Assembly: GCA_963809715.1 (NCBI GenBank)
Contig: CAWEKO010000007.1
Coordinates: 372,001-436,000 of the forward strand
Length of the DNA stretch: 64,000 nucleotides
Direction: 5' to 3'
Source of the DNA: Bog-473 sp963809715
GTDB lineage: Bacteria > Actinomycetota > Acidimicrobiia > Acidimicrobiales > RAAP-2
The notes beneath the pieces were generated by a model, which worked only from the letters and a program-made list of their open reading frames with translations, searched no databases and was not told the DNA's origin. Positions 46,456 to 55,138 of this stretch are shown piece after piece (position 1 is the stretch's first letter; every line of letters begins with the position of its first letter). Both the position numbers and the translations under genes were made by a program.

Positions 46456-47435
46456 GCCCTCGCCGCTTCGCTGAGGCCGAGGCGGTGGGTGAAGGTTTCG
46501 GCCAGCGTGAAGCGGCCGGACTGCACGAGGGGGATGAGAGCCGGCCACGTGCTCGGGATCGGAGCGAAGATCGTCCGCAAGGTCAAGCTCTTGAGGAAGA
46601 CGAGGCCCATGGGGAATGGCAGGTCCATTGTCAGGTTCACCCCGACGATGGAAATGGTGCCGCCGGTGGCCGCGCAATTGACGGCCTCGACGACGGTGGC
46701 GTCTGCGCCCACCGCCTCGATCACAGACTCCGCGCCGCGGCCCTTGGTGGCTTCCATGACCTGGACGTGTCCGGGCGCCGTCCGGGCATCGATCGGCTCG
46801 GCTCCGAGCCGCTCGGCCCGGGCCAGCCGCTCGGGCACCATGTCGATGGCCAAAATGCGCGCCGGGCCGAAGAGAGCGGCGCACTGCACCGCCATGACCC
46901 CGACGGGGCCGAGGCCGACGACGACCACGGTCGAACCCGGCTTGATGGAGGCCCGGAGCGCGCCGACATAGCCCGTTGGAAGGATGTCGGTGAGAAGTAC
47001 GGCCGCCTCGTCGGTCACTCCTTCGGGGATCGGCAGGATGAACTCATCGGCGAACGGCACGGCAACTGCTTCGGCCTGACCGCCGGGAAGACCGGGCGTC
47101 GTCCCGAACGCCGTGGCCTTGTCCGCCAGGCAGAGGTTCGGGAAACCGGCCCGGCACGGCTCGCACAGACCGCAGCCGATCACACCCGAGACCAAGACAC
47201 GGTCTCCGACCCTGACGCTGTGGACGTGCGGACCGGCTTCGGCAACCGTCCCGATCGCCTCGTGGCCCAGCTGGATGCCGGATCCGGTCGGGGCGTCGTG
47301 GTAGAGGTGCAGGTCCGAGCCGCAGATGGCGGTGTGTTCGACGGTCACGATCACGCCATCGGGACCCGGGAGGACCGGATCGGCGACATCGTGTACCGCG
47401 ATCTGTCGCGGACCTTCTAGAACGGTGGCTCTCAT
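46392..47435 (-). CDS. Zinc-dependent medium-chain alcohol dehydrogenase
   Basis: 347 aa. GroES-like domain with ICGSDLHLYHD and LGHEAIGTVAEAGPHVHSVRVGDRVLVSG, the structural-zinc Cys cluster in GCGLCEPCRAGFPNLC, and the Rossmann motif VVVGLGPVGVMAVQCAALFG. Oxidises an unidentified alcohol with NAD(P). TAGCCT (47442-47447) on the minus strand lies 6 bases before the ATG. Confidence 0.93.
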   Translation of the reverse strand: MRATVLEGPRQIAVHDVADPVLPGPDGVIVTVEHTAICGSDLHLYHDAPTGSGIQLGHEAIGTVAEAGPHVHSVRVGDRVLVSGVIGCGLCEPCRAGFPNLCLADKATAFGTTPGLPGGQAEAVAVPFADEFILPIPEGVTDEAAVLLTDILPTGYVGALRASIKPGSTVVVVGLGPVGVMAVQCAALFGPARILAIDMVPERLARAERLGAEPIDARTAPGHVQVMEATKGRGAESVIEAVGADATVVEAVNCAATGGTISIVGVNLTMDLPFPMGLVFLKSLTLRTIFAPIPSTWPALIPLVQSGRFTLAETFTHRLGLSEAARAYELFDSRADGVLKVLLDPKN

Positions 47436-47441
47436 GACCGC

Positions 47442-47447
47442 AGGCTA
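47442..47447 (-). promoter_or_regulatory. Leaderless -10 hexamer TAGCCT for the alcohol dehydrogenase
   Basis: TAGCCT is six bases before the ATG at 47435 on the minus strand. A separate TACACT facing clpS lies at 47459-47464, 12 bases before the clpS ATG. Confidence 0.45.
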
Positions 47448-47476
47448 TCCACCGGACTACACTGACCCGGGCTCAA

Positions 47477-47803
47477 ATGTCCTTCTCTGCACAAGTCAAC
47501 ATGACCTCGATCCCTTCCACCATCGAAGCACCTGTCATCGTCGACGAGGACATCAGGACCTTCTTCGAGCTGGAGGACCTGTGGGCCGTCATCGTCTGGA
47601 ACGACGACGTCACGACCTTCCAAACGGTCATCGAGGCCTTCGTCGAGATCTTCGGCCATACGGTCGAGCGGGCCGATCAGCTGGCGTGGAAGATCCACCG
47701 CACCGGCAAGGCGGTGGCCGCCGTCCGGCCCAAGGACGAGGCCGAAGCGGCCGTGCACGCGCTGCACCAGCGCAAGATCTCGGCCACCCTCGCCCGGGCC
47801 TAG
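47477..47803 (+). CDS. clpS: ATP-dependent Clp protease adaptor ClpS
   Basis: 108 aa from ATG 47477; an internal ATG at 47501 is possible. WAVIVWNDDVTTFQTVIEAF, the EIFGHTVERADQLAWKIHRTGKAV helix region and KISATLARA form the ClpS fold that feeds N-degron substrates to ClpAP/ClpCP. The core Asn-Asp pair for N-terminal residue binding is present. Alone at this locus. Confidence 0.95.
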   Translation: MSFSAQVNMTSIPSTIEAPVIVDEDIRTFFELEDLWAVIVWNDDVTTFQTVIEAFVEIFGHTVERADQLAWKIHRTGKAVAAVRPKDEAEAAVHALHQRKISATLARA

Positions 47804-47830
47804 CGCCGTCCTGGCGCGTGGCCGGGTCTC

Positions 47831-48478
47831 TCAGCCCGAGCCCGTTCGGGCCTCCAGGCGCGTCGCCAATCGTGCCTTCACGTCCGGCCACTCCTCGGCG
47901 ATGATGGAGAACCGGGCCGACGTACGGACCGTGTCGTCGGAGCCGGGCCGGTCGGCCCGCATGATCCCGTCGAGCTGGCCCCCGATGCGCTCGATGGCCG
48001 CCCAGGAGCGCCTGTTGCGCACGTCGGTCTGCAGCGCGACGCGGTGGACCGCCCAGACCTCGAACGCGTGGGTCATCATCAGCAGCTTCGCTTCGGTGTT
48101 GATCGATGTGCGCTGAGCCGATCCGGCCAGCCAGGTGAAGCCGATGTCGAGGACGTCGGGCACACCGTGACGCTGGTGGCGGGCGCCTGGCGGCCACTGC
48201 CAGTAGGCGATTTCGCAGAAGCGTGTCGCACCAACGACGACGTCGGCGCCCGCCCCGGTGCCCTTCCGCACCGTGACGAAGGCGACGTGTGCGCCCGAGG
48301 CCACTTTGGCCAGAGCGTCGGCCACGTAGTCGGTCATCTGGTCCATCCCCTCGGGGGTGTAGGTCCACTGGTAGTTCGTGCGGTCCTCGCCCGCCGCCTC
48401 GACCAGTGCGGGGATGTGCGCCTCGTTCAGCGGCTCCAGCCGCACGCGTGGGCCCTCGAGCGAGAACGGCTCAAGCAT
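47831..48478 (-). CDS. GNAT-family N-acetyltransferase
   Basis: 215 aa. LEGPRVRLEPLNEAHIPALVEA, DIGFTWLAGSAQRTSINTEAKLLMMTHAFE and VALQTDVRNRRSWAAIERIGGQLDGIMR are the RimJ/RimL-type motifs. Starts 8 bases before the end of the exporter gene, so it is probably co-transcribed and could modify a drug or exporter substrate, by inference only. Confidence 0.88.
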   Translation of the reverse strand: MLEPFSLEGPRVRLEPLNEAHIPALVEAAGEDRTNYQWTYTPEGMDQMTDYVADALAKVASGAHVAFVTVRKGTGAGADVVVGATRFCEIAYWQWPPGARHQRHGVPDVLDIGFTWLAGSAQRTSINTEAKLLMMTHAFEVWAVHRVALQTDVRNRRSWAAIERIGGQLDGIMRADRPGSDDTVRTSARFSIIAEEWPDVKARLATRLEARTGSG

Positions 48479-50090
48479 GGACGGCGGGGACACTGGCGTC
48501 GCCAGGGCCCGACCCGTCGGTGTCAGCGCCTGCTCCTGGCGGCCCGGCCGCCGGCGCACCCGTCGGGATGATGAAGTCGCTCTGGCGCACGAGTGCGAAC
48601 CCGCAGATCGCACCCACGAGAGCGACCACCGCCCCGATGTCCATCAGGTGGTTCAAGGTGGCGGAGAAGCCAACCTGGTACGCATCGAGCAACGCCTGGC
48701 GGGCTGGCGCCGTCGGGATGGACGGAAGCGCCCCGCGCACACTGCCGGCCGACATCGCCCCTTGGAGCTGCGCGCCGCCGCGCCGGAGGATCTCGGGGCC
48801 GAAGGCCGACTTGTTCAACGCGGACACGGTGTGCGCCAGGATCTGGCTTTGGAACACCGCGCCGAGTACGGCGATGCCGGTGGCGATGCCGACCTGGCGG
48901 AACGTGTTGTTGGCGCCCGACGCCATGCCGCTGCGCTGGGGTTGGACCACCGAGACGGCACCCGAGGCCAACACCGGGTTGACGACCCCGACCCCGAAGC
49001 CGGAGACCAGGAAGCCGGGCAGGAGGACCGTCCACGTCGAGGTCGGGTGGGTCGTGCCCATGAGGAGGAGCCCCCCCGTCACGAACAGCATCCCGATGCC
49101 CAAAAGGAGACGCGAATGGATCCGCACGGTCAGGCGCCCGGCGAAGAAGGAAGTGAAGAAGATCAGGAGCGTCATCGGGAGGAAGCGGACGCCTGCCGCC
49201 AGCGGTCCGTAACCCAGGTCGTCCTGGATGTAGAGCGTCAGGTACAAGAACATGGCGAAGATCGACGCAGCCAGGCAGAAGGCCACCGTCGAGAGCCCGA
49301 CGAAGGCCGGGATCTTGAACAGGCCGAGGTCCAGCATCGGGTCGGAGGTGTAGTGCTCGTTGACGAAGAAGGCCAACATGAGGACGGCCGCGCCTGCCAG
49401 TAGACCGATCGTCGTCCCGCTGCCCCAACCAAAGTCGTTGCCCCGTACCAGAGCGAACACGAGCAGGAAGAGGCTGACCGAGAACGTGACGAAGCCGACC
49501 CAGTCGATCCGGCGCGAGCGAAGGTCCTCCGACTTGGCGATCTGGGTGAACGTGATGAAGACGGCGATGACGCCGATGGGCACGTTCACGAAGAAGATCC
49601 AGCGCCAGCCGATGCCGCTCGTGATCGCGCCCCCGATGAGCGGCCCGATCGCGACGGCGCCACCGATCACGGCGCCGTAGACACCGAAGGCCGTCCCGCG
49701 GTCTCGCCCGGTGAACGCGGCGGCGATCAAGGCCAACGAGGTGGCGAACATGATGGCGCCCCCGACGCCCTGCACGGCGCGGGCCAGATTGAGCATGAGG
49801 GGTGTCGTTGACAACCCACAGACCAGCGAGGCGGCCGAGAAGACGATCAGTCCGATTGCGAAGATCTTGCGCCGCCCGTAGATGTCGCCGGCCACGCCCG
49901 CGGTGAGGAGGAAGGAGGCCAGCGTCAACGAGTACGCGTCCACGACCCATTGCAGATCTGAGAAGCTCGCGTGGAGCGATCGCTGGATGTCCGGCAGCGC
50001 CACGTTCACGACCGTGATGTCGAGAAGGAGCATGAAGGTCGCCGTACACACGGCGATCAGGGTCCACCATTTGCGATCGAGTGCGGGCAT
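48471..50090 (-). CDS. MFS drug exporter, DHA2 (EmrB/QacA) 14-helix family
   Basis: 539 aa. First helix with LLLDITVVNVALPDIQRSL (motif D1 type), then DLQWVVDAYSLTLASFLLTAGVAGDIYGRRKIF (motif A) and RAVQGVGGAIMFATSLALI (motif C-like), followed by a total of about 14 hydrophobic segments. Proton-driven efflux of drugs or metabolites. The ATG at 50090 has TACACT 6 bases upstream on the minus strand. Divergent from an ABC-F protein, and the set may form a drug-tolerance unit. Confidence 0.93.
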   Translation of the reverse strand: MPALDRKWWTLIAVCTATFMLLLDITVVNVALPDIQRSLHASFSDLQWVVDAYSLTLASFLLTAGVAGDIYGRRKIFAIGLIVFSAASLVCGLSTTPLMLNLARAVQGVGGAIMFATSLALIAAAFTGRDRGTAFGVYGAVIGGAVAIGPLIGGAITSGIGWRWIFFVNVPIGVIAVFITFTQIAKSEDLRSRRIDWVGFVTFSVSLFLLVFALVRGNDFGWGSGTTIGLLAGAAVLMLAFFVNEHYTSDPMLDLGLFKIPAFVGLSTVAFCLAASIFAMFLYLTLYIQDDLGYGPLAAGVRFLPMTLLIFFTSFFAGRLTVRIHSRLLLGIGMLFVTGGLLLMGTTHPTSTWTVLLPGFLVSGFGVGVVNPVLASGAVSVVQPQRSGMASGANNTFRQVGIATGIAVLGAVFQSQILAHTVSALNKSAFGPEILRRGGAQLQGAMSAGSVRGALPSIPTAPARQALLDAYQVGFSATLNHLMDIGAVVALVGAICGFALVRQSDFIIPTGAPAAGPPGAGADTDGSGPGDASVPAVHA

Positions 50091-50096
50091 TTTTGG

Positions 50097-50130
50097 AGTG
50101 TACCCAGGGGAATCTTCTGGCTCGTACACT
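50097..50130. promoter_or_regulatory. Symmetric divergent leaderless promoters (inverted AGTGTAC/GTACACT)
   Basis: AGTGTAC (50097-50103) and GTACACT (50124-50130) are perfect 7-bp inverted arms 20 bases apart. Read outward each contains TACACT, 6 bases before the exporter ATG and 5 bases before the ABC-F GTG. The two -10 boxes thus form the palindrome itself, so one protein bound between them would block both genes. Confidence 0.6.
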
Positions 50131-50135
50131 GTGTC

Positions 50136-51734
50136 GTGATCGTCGGATCGGGACTCACCATCGAAATCGGTGACCGCACCCTCCTCTCGGATGCGTCGTT
50201 CGTGGTGGGCGCGGGGGAGAAGGTGGGCCTGGTCGGGCGGAACGGGACCGGGAAGTCGTCCTTCATCTCGGTGCTGGTGGGGGAGCCCTCCCGCCAGCTC
50301 CGGCACCAGGGCAACCTCCGGTTGCTCGGCTCTTTCGGGTACCTGCCCCAGGCGCCCGTGCCCGGTGGGCTGGGCCTCGAGCCAACGGGGTTCTCGCACA
50401 TCCTCTCCGCCCGTGGCCTCGACGTCCTCGACGATGCGCTGGGGGATGCCCGCCGACGCATGGCCGACGACGCCTCGACGGAGAACATCGAGCTCTTCAC
50501 CGACCTCCAGGAGCAGTTCCAGCAGAACGGGGGCTACGAGGCCGAGTCGGTCATGGCCCGCCTGGCCGATGGGCTCGGCCTGCGCCAGGAGCTCCTGCTC
50601 GAGGACATCGAGTCGCTCTCGGGGGGCCAGCGACGGAGAGTCGACCTGATGCGCGTGCTCTTCCAGGAGCCCGAGCTGCTGATCCTCGACGAGCCGACCA
50701 ACCATTTGGACCGCTCGGCCAAGCGCTGGCTGCTCGACGAGTTGGCCCGGTTCCCCGGCGCGCTGCTGGTGGTGAGCCACGACCTGAACCTGCTCGACCA
50801 TGCGATCACCAAGGTGCTGCACATCGCGAACCAGCGCCTGACCGAATGGAAGGGCAACTACACGAAGTTCCAGGCCCTCCACGAGGCGGATCAGTCGCAG
50901 CGTGAGCGGGCGTCCGAACTCGAGCACCGCGAGATCGCCCGCCTCAGTCAGCTGGCCGACTCCATGCGGGCCAGTACGGAGAAGCGGGCCCGCAAGGCAA
51001 AAGCGTTGGACCGGCGGGTCGAGCGCATGGAATCCACCAGGACCCGGGTCGAGAAGCGCGAAAAGGCGAGCTCGTTCAAGCTCCCCACGCCGGCACGCTC
51101 GGGCGCCATCCCGCTCGAGGTGGCCAAGCTCGGCGTCCGCTATGGCAACAACGAGGTGCTGACCGAGGTGAATTTCCACGCCCAGCGGGGCGATCACATC
51201 GTGATCATCGGGCGCAACGGTGCGGGCAAGTCATCTCTCCTGCGTTGCCTGGCCGGCGTTCAGGAACCCACCAACGGGGTGGTGGAGCTGGGGGCCAACG
51301 TGGTCGTGGGCTACTTCGCGCAGGAGCACGAGCAGATCGACCCCACCCTTCGCTCCCTGGACAACGTGAGCGACGCGGTGCTCAAGCAGGAGAGGGACCG
51401 CCGGGCCCTCCTGGGATCATTCGGACTGCCGTCGAAGGCGGCCGACCAGCTGCCCACGACGCTCTCGGGTGGCGAGCGGGCCAAGTTGGGCCTGGCCATG
51501 CTCTCGGCCGGCGAGGCCAACCTGTTGCTGCTCGACGAGCCCACCAACAACCTCGATCCGTCCTCCATCTCCGCCGTGGGGCGGATGCTGGGCAATTGGC
51601 CGGGCACCATCGTCGCGGTCAGTCATGAACGAGCCTTCGTGGAAGCGCTGAACCCGACGTTCTGCCTCCGGCTGCCCGAAGAGCGTTACACCCATTGGCG
51701 CGAGGAGTACCTCGACGACGTCGAAATGCGCTGA
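50136..51734 (+). CDS. ABC-F family ATPase
   Basis: 532 aa from GTG. Two ABC domains without membrane helices. First: GLVGRNGTGKSSFISVLVGE, LSGGQRRRVDLMRVL, LLILDEPTNHLD. Then a charged coiled linker (residues about 250-330), and second: IIGRNGAGKSSLLRCLAGV, LSGGERAKLGLAM, LLLLDEPTNNLD. ABC-F proteins act on the ribosome to relieve stalling or protect from antibiotics. Pairing with the exporter favours, without proving, an antibiotic-resistance role. Confidence 0.93.
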   Translation: MIVGSGLTIEIGDRTLLSDASFVVGAGEKVGLVGRNGTGKSSFISVLVGEPSRQLRHQGNLRLLGSFGYLPQAPVPGGLGLEPTGFSHILSARGLDVLDDALGDARRRMADDASTENIELFTDLQEQFQQNGGYEAESVMARLADGLGLRQELLLEDIESLSGGQRRRVDLMRVLFQEPELLILDEPTNHLDRSAKRWLLDELARFPGALLVVSHDLNLLDHAITKVLHIANQRLTEWKGNYTKFQALHEADQSQRERASELEHREIARLSQLADSMRASTEKRARKAKALDRRVERMESTRTRVEKREKASSFKLPTPARSGAIPLEVAKLGVRYGNNEVLTEVNFHAQRGDHIVIIGRNGAGKSSLLRCLAGVQEPTNGVVELGANVVVGYFAQEHEQIDPTLRSLDNVSDAVLKQERDRRALLGSFGLPSKAADQLPTTLSGGERAKLGLAMLSAGEANLLLLDEPTNNLDPSSISAVGRMLGNWPGTIVAVSHERAFVEALNPTFCLRLPEERYTHWREEYLDDVEMR

Positions 51735-51777
51735 AGCCGGAGCGTGACCCGGATCGCCGGGTCGCTGCTGATTCGGC

Positions 51778-53424
51778 TCAGGACTTCCAGATCTGCGTCG
51801 GCCAGAGTATGCCCTCGTCGAAGGCGATGGCCTTCGCACCCTGCGTCGTCGTCGGGTTGGCGAAGTTCTGCACGTTCGGGTTGGCGACGACGGCCCAGGT
51901 GTCCCGGGTCAGCCAGAGGTAGGGGATGTCCTGGCCCAGGTACTGGTTGACCTGCTGGTACGCCTTGGTCCGGTCCGACTTGTTGCTCGTCGATCGCCCG
52001 GCCACGAGGGCGGTCTGGATGCGCTGGTCCACGTTGCGGGCCATGTTGAGGGCGAGCGAGCCGGTGGCCAGCTGTGGCGTCCACCAGACATAGTTGAGGT
52101 CGGGATCCACGGCGCCGAATTGGCGCCACGATGTGGCCTGATATTTGCCGGCCAGCGCGTTGTTGATCAGGGTCGACTGAGCGATGGTCTGGATGGTCAC
52201 CTTCATGCCGGCCTGTTGCCAGGCCTGCTGCAGGAACTGGGCCCCCCGGAGCACGTCCGCGTTGCTCGTCGCTGCCAGGGTGAACGACACCGGTTGGCCC
52301 GTCTGCTGCTGCACCTGCTTGACCAACTTCGCCGCCTCGGTGGGGTTGTACTTCGGGTAGTCGGTCTTGGTGTAGTACGGGCTGCCTTGGAGGAAGAGGC
52401 CGTTCACCGGCGCGTCGACGCCCTTTTGGATCACCTTCGAGAACTGTGGGGCGTTCACGCACATGGCCGCGGCCTTGCGCACGGTGGCGTTGTTGAATGG
52501 GGCCGCCGCCGTGTTCAACATGATGCAATTCATGGTCGGCTGTCCGACCACCTGGCCGCTGTTGTCGTAGTAGGCGTACTTCTTGTTGCCCCGGAACTCG
52601 ATCAGCCCACCGGGCGAGTTCGTGTGCATCATGTCGATCTCACCCGTTTGGAGCGCAGCGGCCCGCGAGTTGGGGTCGATGATCGGCTTGTAGGTGATCG
52701 ACTGCAGGTAGGGGTACCCCTTGCGCCAGTACTTGGGGTTGGCTGTGGCGGTCATGTGGCTGTTGGGCACCCAGTCCTGGAGGACGAAGGGCCCGGTCCC
52801 GACCGGGTTCGAGGTCCCGTTGGGACTGTTGAGCATGGACGGTGCGGCCACATACCCCGTCTGGGCCTGGGCCAGGTAGTAGGGGAAAGGAGCCCAGGAG
52901 CTCTTCATGGTGATGGTGACCGCCAAGGGGCCGGTCACCGAGGCGCCCTTGATGTTGGTGGCGAACGCAGGTCCGGTCAGAGCCGAGGTGGCCTGCTTCT
53001 CGATGTTGGTGTACAGCGCGTTCCCGTCGAGCGGCGTGCCGTCGTGGAAGACGATGTTCGGCCGCAGCGTGATGGTGAAGGCCGTGAAATCGTCGTTCGA
53101 GGTGATCGACTCAGCCAGGTACGGTTGGAGCTGACCCGTTGCCGTCACGATGGCAATGGGGTCGAACACGGTGCGCCCGTAGAGGAAGCCGCCCTCGTCC
53201 CAGCGGGCCGTGGAAGGGTCGAACCCGCTGTCCTCGGTGTCGATGCCCATGGTCAGCGAGCCGCCCCGCTTGGGCTTGGCCGTGGTGATCCCGTTGCGGC
53301 CCTGTCCGTTCGTCTGGACCGCGCCGGCCACGCCGGCGCCCCCGAGACTCCCCGCGAGAGCCGCTCCGGCCCCCAGCGCCACCCCGCCGGCCAGGAACGA
53401 CCGCCTATCAAATGACTGCGACAT
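51778..53424 (-). CDS. Extracellular solute-binding protein, peptide/nickel family (SBP_bac_5)
   Basis: 548 aa. Tat-type signal DRRSFLAGGVALGAGAALAG with the twin Arg. Then GGSLTMGIDTEDSGFDPS, LAESITSNDDFTAFTITLRPNIVFHDGTPL, NPVGTGPFVLQDW, and DLNYVWWTPQLATGS. Binds oligopeptides or similar ligands outside the cell. ATG 53424 chosen because it directly precedes the signal and has a GGGGG stretch upstream. No permease or ATPase genes adjoin it. Confidence 0.92.
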   Translation of the reverse strand: MSQSFDRRSFLAGGVALGAGAALAGSLGGAGVAGAVQTNGQGRNGITTAKPKRGGSLTMGIDTEDSGFDPSTARWDEGGFLYGRTVFDPIAIVTATGQLQPYLAESITSNDDFTAFTITLRPNIVFHDGTPLDGNALYTNIEKQATSALTGPAFATNIKGASVTGPLAVTITMKSSWAPFPYYLAQAQTGYVAAPSMLNSPNGTSNPVGTGPFVLQDWVPNSHMTATANPKYWRKGYPYLQSITYKPIIDPNSRAAALQTGEIDMMHTNSPGGLIEFRGNKKYAYYDNSGQVVGQPTMNCIMLNTAAAPFNNATVRKAAAMCVNAPQFSKVIQKGVDAPVNGLFLQGSPYYTKTDYPKYNPTEAAKLVKQVQQQTGQPVSFTLAATSNADVLRGAQFLQQAWQQAGMKVTIQTIAQSTLINNALAGKYQATSWRQFGAVDPDLNYVWWTPQLATGSLALNMARNVDQRIQTALVAGRSTSNKSDRTKAYQQVNQYLGQDIPYLWLTRDTWAVVANPNVQNFANPTTTQGAKAIAFDEGILWPTQIWKS

Positions 53425-53591
53425 CTGAACCCCCAAGGTCTCGATTCTCAAGAACCGCTTTGACTTCGTGTCGCCAGGGGCGACCGCGGCAGGTTACAAC
53501 TCGGTGACCGTTTTGGGGCGGCGGCACCCGTATGCCAACCTGGGCCCCCCGTCCCGGGCGACGGGCCCGGCGACCCCCCGGAGGAGACCAC

Positions 53592-54077
53592 ATGACAATC
53601 GCAGTGGGCGACCAGGTGCCCGACGTGAAGGTGTACACGTTCAGCGAGAAGGGCCCGGAGGCGACCACCTCCGTCGAGGTGCTGGGCAAAGGCAAGGTCG
53701 TGCTCTTCGCCGTGCCCGGAGCGTTCACGCCGACCTGCTCGGACCACCACCTCCCCGGATTCGTCATGCGGGCCGAGGACCTCAAGGCGAAGGGTGCGGA
53801 CAGCATCGTCTGCATCTCGGTGAACGATCCCTTCGTCATGGGTGCCTGGGGCAAGGACCAGAACGTCGGCAACCAGGTGGTCCTGCTGGCGGACGGAAAC
53901 GGTGAGTTCACCCAAGCGATGGGCCTGACCATGGACGGCAGCGGGTTCGGGCTGGGCGCCCTGCGCTCGCAGCGCTACGCCGCCATCATCGATGACGGCG
54001 TGGTCTCGTGGCTGGCCGTGGAGCCGGGAGCCGGACTCAACGTCAGTTCGGCCGAAGAGGTGCTGGCCGCCCTCTAG
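53592..54077 (+). CDS. Peroxiredoxin (Prx5/redoxin type)
   Basis: 161 aa. VVLFAVPGAFTPTCSDHHLPGFV contains the peroxidatic Cys in the PGAFTPTCS motif; CISVNDPFVMGAWGKDQ and LGALRSQRYAAIIDDGVV match the family. The C-terminal resolving Cys of some members is lacking, so it is a 1-Cys or atypical form. GGAGGAG lies 6 bases before the ATG. Reduces peroxides, probably with thioredoxin or mycoredoxin. Confidence 0.94.
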   Translation: MTIAVGDQVPDVKVYTFSEKGPEATTSVEVLGKGKVVLFAVPGAFTPTCSDHHLPGFVMRAEDLKAKGADSIVCISVNDPFVMGAWGKDQNVGNQVVLLADGNGEFTQAMGLTMDGSGFGLGALRSQRYAAIIDDGVVSWLAVEPGAGLNVSSAEEVLAAL

Positions 54078-54091
54078 CGGCGTCGGCCGCC

Positions 54092-54111
54092 GCCGGTGCC
54101 ACGGCGCCGGC
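54092..54111. terminator. GC-rich hairpin after the peroxiredoxin gene
   Basis: GCCGGTGCC and GGCGCCGGC can pair over about 8-9 bases with one G-U and a small loop, 14 bases after the stop codon. No T-run follows, as in many actinobacterial terminators. Confidence 0.4.
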
Positions 54112-54186
54112 CGGCCGGTCGGAGCGCCAGTGGCAGACGTTCATGGGCCGCCTCGTGGGACGTCTCCAGGCCCAGCCTCTTGACAT

Positions 54187-54230
54187 GCAGCCGTCTGGCT
54201 GCTTAACTGAAAACGCAGCCAAGAGGTTGC
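54187..54230. promoter_or_regulatory. Paired palindromes, candidate ArsR operator
   Basis: GCAGCC-GTCT-GGCTGC (54187-54202) is a perfect 6-bp inverted repeat. GCAGCC-AAGA-GGTTGC (54215-54230) repeats it with one mismatch, 28 bp further on. The bases between are AT-richer (TTAACTGAAAA). They end about 30 bp before the ArsR-SRPBCC gene, the expected place for autoregulation. Confidence 0.6.
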
Positions 54231-54261
54231 ATGATTGGAAGGCACCAGCACGACAGACGTG

Positions 54262-55104
54262 ATGCCAGATATGGATGCGGTTTTCAGAGCGCTTGGCGAC
54301 CCCGGCAGGCGACGCCTGCTCGATCGGTTGAACGAGCGCAACGGCCTCACCCTCACCGAGCTCTGCGAGGGCATGGGAATGACCCGCCAGTCGGTGACCA
54401 AGCATCTGACCGTCCTCGAGACGGCCGGGTTGGTCACGACGCGACGGCAGGGGAGGGAGAAGTTGCACTACCTGAACGCCGCCGCCATCAATGACATCGC
54501 CGACCGCTGGATGCACAGCTACGACCGGACCCGGGCCGAAGCCCTGTCCGATCTCAAGACGGCACTGGAGGCCACGACTCCCATGGACACCACCGAGCAC
54601 ACGACCGGCAGCACCTTCGTCTACAGCACCTACATCCAGGCGACGCCCGAGCGTGTCTGGCAGGGCCTGACCGACCCGGAATTCACCACGCGCTACTGGC
54701 GCCACCCCAAGTCGGGCGGCGTGACCATGACCACCGACTGGAAGAAGGGGTCCGCCTACGACCTGGCCTACGGCGAGCACGGGCTGGTGATCAGCGACTC
54801 CGAGCAGCTCGTGCTCGAGTCCGACCCCTATCGCCGGCTGTCCTACACCTGGCACACCTTCACCCCCGAGTGGGCCGCGGCGCACGGCATCGGCGAGGAG
54901 CAGGCCGCCCGCTGGCGGGCCGAGCCCCGTTCCAAGGTCGCCTTCGACATAGAGGAGCACAGCCCGGGTGTGACGAAGTTGACCGTCGTGCACGACAGCC
55001 CCGACCCGGGCAGTGTCGTGATGCAGAGCGTCTCGCAGGGCTGGCCCGCCGTGCTGGCCAGCCTCAAGACCCTGCTCGAGACGGGCGCGCCGCTGCCGGC
55101 GTGA
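54262..55104 (+). CDS. ArsR helix-turn-helix fused to SRPBCC domain
   Basis: 280 aa from ATG 54262; ATG 54271 or TTG 54235 are alternatives. N-terminal ArsR domain: AVFRALGDPGRRRLLDRLNE, GMTRQSVTKHLTVLETAGLV, the wing GREKLHYLNAA. C-terminal AHSA1 domain from about residue 120: YIQATPERVWQGLTDPEFTTRYWRH, LESDPYRRLSYTWHTF, and LASLKTLLETGAPLP. The two parts are usually separate genes (as at 15127-15971). The fused sensor may bind a ligand and control its own promoter. Confidence 0.9.
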   Translation: MPDMDAVFRALGDPGRRRLLDRLNERNGLTLTELCEGMGMTRQSVTKHLTVLETAGLVTTRRQGREKLHYLNAAAINDIADRWMHSYDRTRAEALSDLKTALEATTPMDTTEHTTGSTFVYSTYIQATPERVWQGLTDPEFTTRYWRHPKSGGVTMTTDWKKGSAYDLAYGEHGLVISDSEQLVLESDPYRRLSYTWHTFTPEWAAAHGIGEEQAARWRAEPRSKVAFDIEEHSPGVTKLTVVHDSPDPGSVVMQSVSQGWPAVLASLKTLLETGAPLPA

Positions 55105-55138
55105 GCGGCGCTCACGGTCAAGGGCACGCACGCAGGGG

